64,000 bases of DNA from the NCBI GenBank assembly GCA_903857865.1, contig CAIOGO010000014.1, positions 160,814-224,813 on the forward strand. Reading direction: 5' to 3'. The position numbers and the translations under genes are program-made. Below, one piece after another: positions 60,489 to 64,000 of this stretch (the first letter of the stretch is position 1; each line of letters starts with the position of its first letter). Source of the stretch: an uncultured bacterium (lineage in GTDB: Bacteria > Bipolaricaulota > Bipolaricaulia > UBA7950 > UBA9294). A model generated the notes under the pieces. The model had not been told where the DNA came from, searched no databases, and saw only the letters and a list, made by a program, of their open reading frames with translations.

Positions 60489-61130
60489 ATGAGACGATGG
60501 GTCGTAGTGATGCTGATGATGGTTGCTGCTCTTGGCCTCTCGGGGTGCATGCACGAGCCTAGCGGACCAGAGCTTCTGTTCGCGGACTACTTCACGAGCG
60601 CAGACTCGCCGGGTTGGTGGCAGGGACAGGACAGCGACGTGGGAGCAGAGTGGCAGATCGCCAGCGGTCACTACTCCGGACAGCTCGCCGATGCCGACTC
60701 GTATTACTACGTCTGGAACACAGAAGTGACGGGGCTGACGGACTTCCGCATCCAGGCGACCACGAGCCAACTCGGAACGGCCACCGACCACTCCTGGGGG
60801 ATCATCTTCCGCGCTGACGACGACGCGTTCTACGCATTTGAAATCTCCGCCGACGGGTATGTCCAGCTCAGCGTGTGGACGCCGGACAATTGGAACGCCA
60901 TCTACGATTGGGCGCTGTGCGCCGCGATTCGTCCCATGGGGCAAACGAACGCGCTGCGCGTGGACGTCCACGGAACGTCGTTTGCGCTCTACGTGAACGA
61001 CGTGCTAGTCACTCAGGTGACAGACTCCACGCTGAGTAGCGGCTCCGTCGGCTTCATCGTGGAGACGTGGGACGACCCAGACGGCGGCGCGTGGTTCGAC
61101 GATCTCGAGGTATGGACGCTGGGCGACTAG
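60489..61130 (+). CDS. Lipoprotein with concanavalin-like (LamG/DUF1080-type) domain
   Basis: ATG at 60489 follows GGAGGAGG. A lipobox (LGLSGC, cysteine at residue 20) follows a hydrophobic signal segment. The ~190-residue mature part has the beta-sandwich features of DUF1080/LamG domains (DYFTSADSPGWWQGQ near the start, WGIIFRADDDAFYAFEIS mid-way, WFDDLEVWTL at the end), usually a carbohydrate-binding fold. Probably a surface protein that binds sugars. It is followed in the same direction by the PKD lipoprotein, 115 bases away. Confidence 0.8.
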   Translation: MRRWVVVMLMMVAALGLSGCMHEPSGPELLFADYFTSADSPGWWQGQDSDVGAEWQIASGHYSGQLADADSYYYVWNTEVTGLTDFRIQATTSQLGTATDHSWGIIFRADDDAFYAFEISADGYVQLSVWTPDNWNAIYDWALCAAIRPMGQTNALRVDVHGTSFALYVNDVLVTQVTDSTLSSGSVGFIVETWDDPDGGAWFDDLEVWTLGD

Positions 61131-61245
61131 AAGGCACCACGCGCTGGTCGCGCGCGAGGCAAGGCACACCATCTGAGGCCGTTTGACAGCCTCTCCGCCG
61201 CAGACGTAGTCTGGCTCCCGAGACAAGCTTCGGGAGGTGGGTGTT

Positions 61246-62439
61246 GTGCGGAAGGCAACTCTGGCGCGCATCTTGGTTCTCGTGACTCTCAGTGTTGGCA
61301 GTCTGATGCTGGCAAGCTGTGATTGGCTTGTTCCGCAGCCCCGGGTCGACTTCACGTTCGCCCCAGCGTCGGGCGAGGAGCCGCTGGTCGTGGACTTCGC
61401 ACCGGTCCTGGAGGAGGCCGTGGTCAGCTACCTCTGGACGTTGGGCGACGGTTCGACGTCGGCGGAGCGGACTCCGTCCCACACGTACTATGCCGCGGGC
61501 ACGTACTCGGTGACGCTCGCGGTGGTGTTCGAGGGCGGCGAACCCTCGTCGGTGACGAAGACAGACTCCATCGTCGTGAGCGCAGGGCCGATGTTCAAAG
61601 AGTCGGATGGCCTCTACTGGCTCGACGAGGACCTCGGCCTGATCACGCGCGGCACGCGCGACGGACTCGGAGCGCAGGAGACGGTCGTCGGAGGCCTTCG
61701 GAACGCGTCCGCCATGGCCGTGAACTCGTCGCACGTCTTCTGGGGAACGTCGTCGACCGTGTGGCGCATGCCGCTCGACCACAGCAAGGGCTGGGAAGCG
61801 ATCGCTTCGAACCAGAAGCCGATCGTGGACCTCGCGGTGGACTTGAAGCTGAGCAAGGTCTATTGGACCGTGACTCCCAGCCTGCCGATCATGGTCGATC
61901 AGTACGACGGCGGCATCTACCGCGCGAACTTCGATGGGTCGAGTCGCGAGACGTTCAAGAGCTACCCGGCGAGCAGCAACTGGTTTGCGACCGAGGTTGC
62001 CGTCGATCCGTTCGGCGGGTTCGTCTACTGGTTCTACGCGAAGAGCGACTACGTCGGTCCTCTTGGCGCATCGGACGCCAAGGCGATGGACTGGGAGGGC
62101 GAGATCCAGGGCAGCACCGTCTTGGGAATGGTCACGACGACGATCTACCCGCTGCCTGAAGGGACGCAACTCGCGGTGAACGAGGGGCTGCCACACATCG
62201 CCCAGTACCTCTATTGGACGGACTCCGTCGCCGGGATGATCTGGGTCGGCAAGATCGACGGCAGCGGGCATTGGGAGCTCATGCGCGGACTTCCCCATCC
62301 GAAGGGCATCGCGATTGACGCGAGCGACAACGCGCTCTTCTGGTCGGACGATGACGGCATCCATCGCGCCAACCTCGACGGAACGAACGTGCAGCTGCTG
62401 TACGACGTGACCGCCGACGTGCTTGACGTCGGGCCGTAG
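61246..62439 (+). CDS. Lipoprotein with PKD domain and YWTD-like beta-propeller
   Basis: GTG at 61246, 8 bases after GGAGG, gives 397 residues with a lipobox (LMLASC, cysteine near residue 23). Residues about 32-115 are a PKD domain (YLWTLGDG, THTYYAAGTYSVTLAV-type strands). The rest has repeats of the YWTD/LDL-receptor propeller type (GLYWLDEDLGLITR, KVYWTVTPS, YWTDSVAGMIWVGKIDGSG, LFWSDDDGIHRANLDG). It resembles the lipoprotein at 6664-8028 in plan, suggesting a lineage-specific surface-protein family. Confidence 0.82.
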   Translation: MRKATLARILVLVTLSVGSLMLASCDWLVPQPRVDFTFAPASGEEPLVVDFAPVLEEAVVSYLWTLGDGSTSAERTPSHTYYAAGTYSVTLAVVFEGGEPSSVTKTDSIVVSAGPMFKESDGLYWLDEDLGLITRGTRDGLGAQETVVGGLRNASAMAVNSSHVFWGTSSTVWRMPLDHSKGWEAIASNQKPIVDLAVDLKLSKVYWTVTPSLPIMVDQYDGGIYRANFDGSSRETFKSYPASSNWFATEVAVDPFGGFVYWFYAKSDYVGPLGASDAKAMDWEGEIQGSTVLGMVTTTIYPLPEGTQLAVNEGLPHIAQYLYWTDSVAGMIWVGKIDGSGHWELMRGLPHPKGIAIDASDNALFWSDDDGIHRANLDGTNVQLLYDVTADVLDVGP

Positions 62440-62470
62440 GGAACACTGCGGGGAGGTCACGCAGCCAAGC

Positions 62471-62887
62471 ATGGGTGAGCCTCGAGGCGAGCAGAGCGCG
62501 AAGGCGGGAGCTTTGCGCGAGCGCCGGTCGCAAGCGTTGTGGGCGGCCAACTGCGCCGAGCGCGTGCTTCCGCTGTTCGAGGAGCAGTACCCCGACGACA
62601 ACCGCCCTCGGAAGGCCATCGAAGCGGCGCGCGCCTGGGCGCGGGGAGAGATCAAGGTCGGTGAGGCTCGGGCCGCTGCTCTGGAAGCGCATGCAGCGGC
62701 TAGGGCTGCCGCTGAACATCCCTCAGCCTGCGCTGCTGCCCGTGCTGCGGGACACGCTGCTGCGACCGCGCACATGGTCGGCCACGCTGTTCACGCCGCC
62801 GCCTATGCCGCGAAGGCCGCGGCTGCCTGCACCGTAGTAGGTGGTGCAGGTAACGCTGAACAGCAACGAGAAGAGACTGACTCTTGA
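62471..62887 (+). CDS. Small immunity-protein-like helical protein (putative Imm5-type)
   Basis: The 138-residue protein has ALWAANCAERVLPLFEEQYP and DDNRPRKAIEAARAWARGEI, the beginning of a domain often annotated 'putative immunity protein', followed by an alanine/histidine-rich helical half with A-A-R-A repeats. It is all helical. Family members occur beside polymorphic toxins but also alone, and no toxin is visible here, so the role is open. GGGGAGG lies 13 bases upstream of ATG. Confidence 0.7.
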   Translation: MGEPRGEQSAKAGALRERRSQALWAANCAERVLPLFEEQYPDDNRPRKAIEAARAWARGEIKVGEARAAALEAHAAARAAAEHPSACAAARAAGHAAATAHMVGHAVHAAAYAAKAAAACTVVGGAGNAEQQREETDS

Positions 62888-62925
62888 CTTCTCGGACGAA
62901 CGGCCTGCGATGTAGCCAGATCTGG

Positions 62926-63135
62926 CTACCGCACAATCCACAGCTTCTTGATCAGGTAGTCCTGCGTATGGCCGTCAAGAAAGACGCCAGCCCTCCCGAA
63001 CGTCTCGTAGCCGAGTTTGCGGAAGAAGCCGGGAGCCTGGAACGAGAAGCACGTGCCCTGGGCGGCGACGCAGCCGTGCGCCTTGGCGATTCGCTCTGCC
63101 TCGGTCACGAGCCGCGGCCATCTTCGCGGAATCCA
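62926..63135 (-). pseudogene. Acetyltransferase (GNAT) C-terminal remnant
   Basis: Reading leftward from about 63135 gives LVTEAERIAKAHGC, then FSFQAPGFFRKLGYETFGRA and a GHTQDYLIKK ending, the C-terminal half of a GNAT acetyltransferase. The N-terminal half with most of the acetyl-CoA site is missing. Its last 85 bases are nearly the same as 53402-53480. Confidence 0.75.
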
Positions 63136-63230
63136 GACCTGGCGCCAGCGTCACATGAGGCGAGCGTGTAGACGCTTCTGTAACAGAATTGTATACTGCC
63201 TCGTCACCAGTCTGCATTCGAGGGAGGGCC

Positions 63231-63488
63231 ATGGCTACGGGAAGCGCGACGATCCGGATCACGAATCAGTCCCGCGAGACCGTTCGCGAGTTGGCTCGCG
63301 AGACGGGGCTGCGACAGCAGGAGATCCTCGATCTTGCAGTCGAGGCCTATCGCCGACAGCTCTTCCTCAAGAACGCGAACTCGGCGTTCACCGCGCTGCG
63401 CTCGAAGCCGGTCGGCTGGAGCGCCGAGCAGGCAGAGCGAGAGGTCTGGGACGGAGCGCTCGGCGACGGGATCGAGGGAGATGCCTAA
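63231..63488 (+). CDS. Ribbon-helix-helix antitoxin-like protein, MazE position
   Basis: The 85-residue protein begins ATIRITNQSRETVRELARET-type sequence and LRQQEILDLAVEAYRRQLFL, a ribbon-helix-helix/CopG-like DNA-binding domain, with an acidic C-terminal tail that would wrap the toxin. ATG follows GAGGGAGGG. It overlaps the toxin gene by 8 bases and probably represses their common promoter. Confidence 0.82.
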   Translation: MATGSATIRITNQSRETVRELARETGLRQQEILDLAVEAYRRQLFLKNANSAFTALRSKPVGWSAEQAEREVWDGALGDGIEGDA

Positions 63489-63834
63489 GGTCGGGCCGAA
63501 GCCCTCGCGCGGCGACGTGTGGCTGGTGGACCTCCATCCGACTCGCGGGCACGAGATCCACGGAACGCGCCCGTGCGTCATCGTCTCCGTCGATGATTTC
63601 AACCACGGTCCGGGTGAGCTTGTCGTGGCGCTGCCGGCCACGACGACCGACACGAGGATTCCGTTCCACGTACGCATCGATCCGCCGGAGGGCGGGGTCG
63701 CGAAGCCGACGTTCATCAAGACCGAGCAACCGAGGTGCATCAGCATGAACCGGCTCGCGAAGCATCTCGGCCACATTCGCCCCGAAACGCTTCTCGAGAT
63801 CGACGATCGGCTGCGCATCCTGTTGGATCTCTAG
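63481..63834 (+). CDS. mazF: MazF/PemK-type endoribonuclease toxin
   Basis: The 117-residue protein starts with RGDVWLVDLHPTRGHEI and continues HGTRPCVIVSVD, the conserved beta core of MazF, and ends with IRPETLLEIDDRLRILLDL. MazF-type toxins cut mRNA at short sequences; the partner upstream neutralises it. The gene is intact, and the end of a transposable element begins only 3-4 bases after its stop codon. Confidence 0.9.
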   Translation: MPKVGPKPSRGDVWLVDLHPTRGHEIHGTRPCVIVSVDDFNHGPGELVVALPATTTDTRIPFHVRIDPPEGGVAKPTFIKTEQPRCISMNRLAKHLGHIRPETLLEIDDRLRILLDL

Positions 63835-63837
63835 CCT

Positions 63838-64000
63838 GTCCAGTTTCGGAATGGTGTTGACACTTCAGGCCTCCTGACGGACTTCGTGACTGATCGCACC
63901 CCAGAAGACCTCCGCCGGGGTGCGCCCTTTGGTGCGGTAGCCCTGATGGGGTCGCTGGAAGTTGTAGAACTCGAGGAACCCGTCCAACGAGGTCTGCAAC
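63838..64000. mobile_element. End of IS481-type insertion sequence (continues right)
   Basis: Immediately after the MazF stop, tgtccagtttcggaatggtg begins a terminal region that resembles IS481 ends; the other end is outside the window. Transposase coding sequence begins at 63865 on the minus strand. Confidence 0.7.
63865..64000 (-). CDS. IS481/IS3-type transposase, C-terminal part (runs off right edge)
   Basis: The minus-strand frame entering from the right ends with LDGFLEFYNFQRPHQGYRTK and GRTPAEVFWGAISHEVRQEA, then stop, which is the end of the rve integrase core of IS481-type transposases (YNFQRPHQGY, TPAEVF). The rest is outside the window. Confidence 0.85.
   Translation of the reverse strand, partial: LQTSLDGFLEFYNFQRPHQGYRTKGRTPAEVFWGAISHEVRQEA

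Overview
The window is GC-rich DNA from what looks like an uncultured, anaerobic, diderm bacterium. Evidence for that: several lipoprotein signal peptides and a type I signal peptide on the solute-binding protein, and anaerobe enzymes (three tungsten/molybdenum aldehyde:ferredoxin oxidoreductases, indolepyruvate:ferredoxin oxidoreductase, ADP-forming acyl-CoA synthetase, several Fe-S oxidoreductases). The phylum cannot be fixed by reading; Bipolaricaulota-like or Chloroflexota-like lineages are guesses. No rRNA, tRNA or CRISPR array was recognised.

Layout. (1) 1-4.4 kb, defence-type end: the start of an OLD/RecF-like ATPase leaving the window on the left, then a 940-residue SIR2-domain protein lying between two diverged ~360 bp direct repeats. 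(2) 4.47-6.65 kb: a four-cluster ferredoxin and an aldehyde:ferredoxin oxidoreductase (AOR) on the + strand, then a PKD/propeller lipoprotein (-) and a dihydropyrimidinase-like hydrolase (+). (3) 9.6-33 kb: a 20-gene run, all on the - strand, with mostly 4-14 base overlaps, headed by a LacI-type repressor with a palindromic operator just before its start. In transcription order it encodes: repressor, class I aldolase, secreted phosphoesterase, sugar-type ABC binding protein, a small molybdopterin-domain protein, zinc dehydrogenase, two ABC permeases, NAD-kinase-like protein, formyltransferase Ftr, cyclohydrolase Mch, two AORs, two amidohydrolases flanking a PreA-like Fe-S flavoprotein, GlcD- and GlcF-like proteins, ADP-ribosylglycohydrolase-family protein and ribokinase. 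My inference is uptake and breakdown of an N-ribosyl (nucleoside-like) compound, with tetrahydromethanopterin-type C1 chemistry and AORs handling formyl/aldehyde products; the substrate is unknown.

(4) 33-47.7 kb, - strand: an amino-acid oxidation module (HisC-like aminotransferase, IorAB, ADP-forming acyl-CoA synthetase) and two xanthine-dehydrogenase-family enzyme sets, one with fused FAD and 2Fe-2S subunits. This stretch is peppered with twin-hairpin palindromic elements, often joined by CTAG, several of them inside reading frames. (5) 48-64 kb, accessory region: a DRT-like reverse transcriptase with a small membrane protein, a PD-(D/E)XK nuclease-like gene with an unknown partner, a degenerate ATPase with an unknown partner, IS110 remnants, REP-like palindromes, a HEXXH protein, a DUF4143-type ATPase, gene fragments (beta-lactamase fold, acetyltransferase), three exported or small proteins, a MazEF-type toxin-antitoxin pair, and the end of an IS481-type element running off the right edge.
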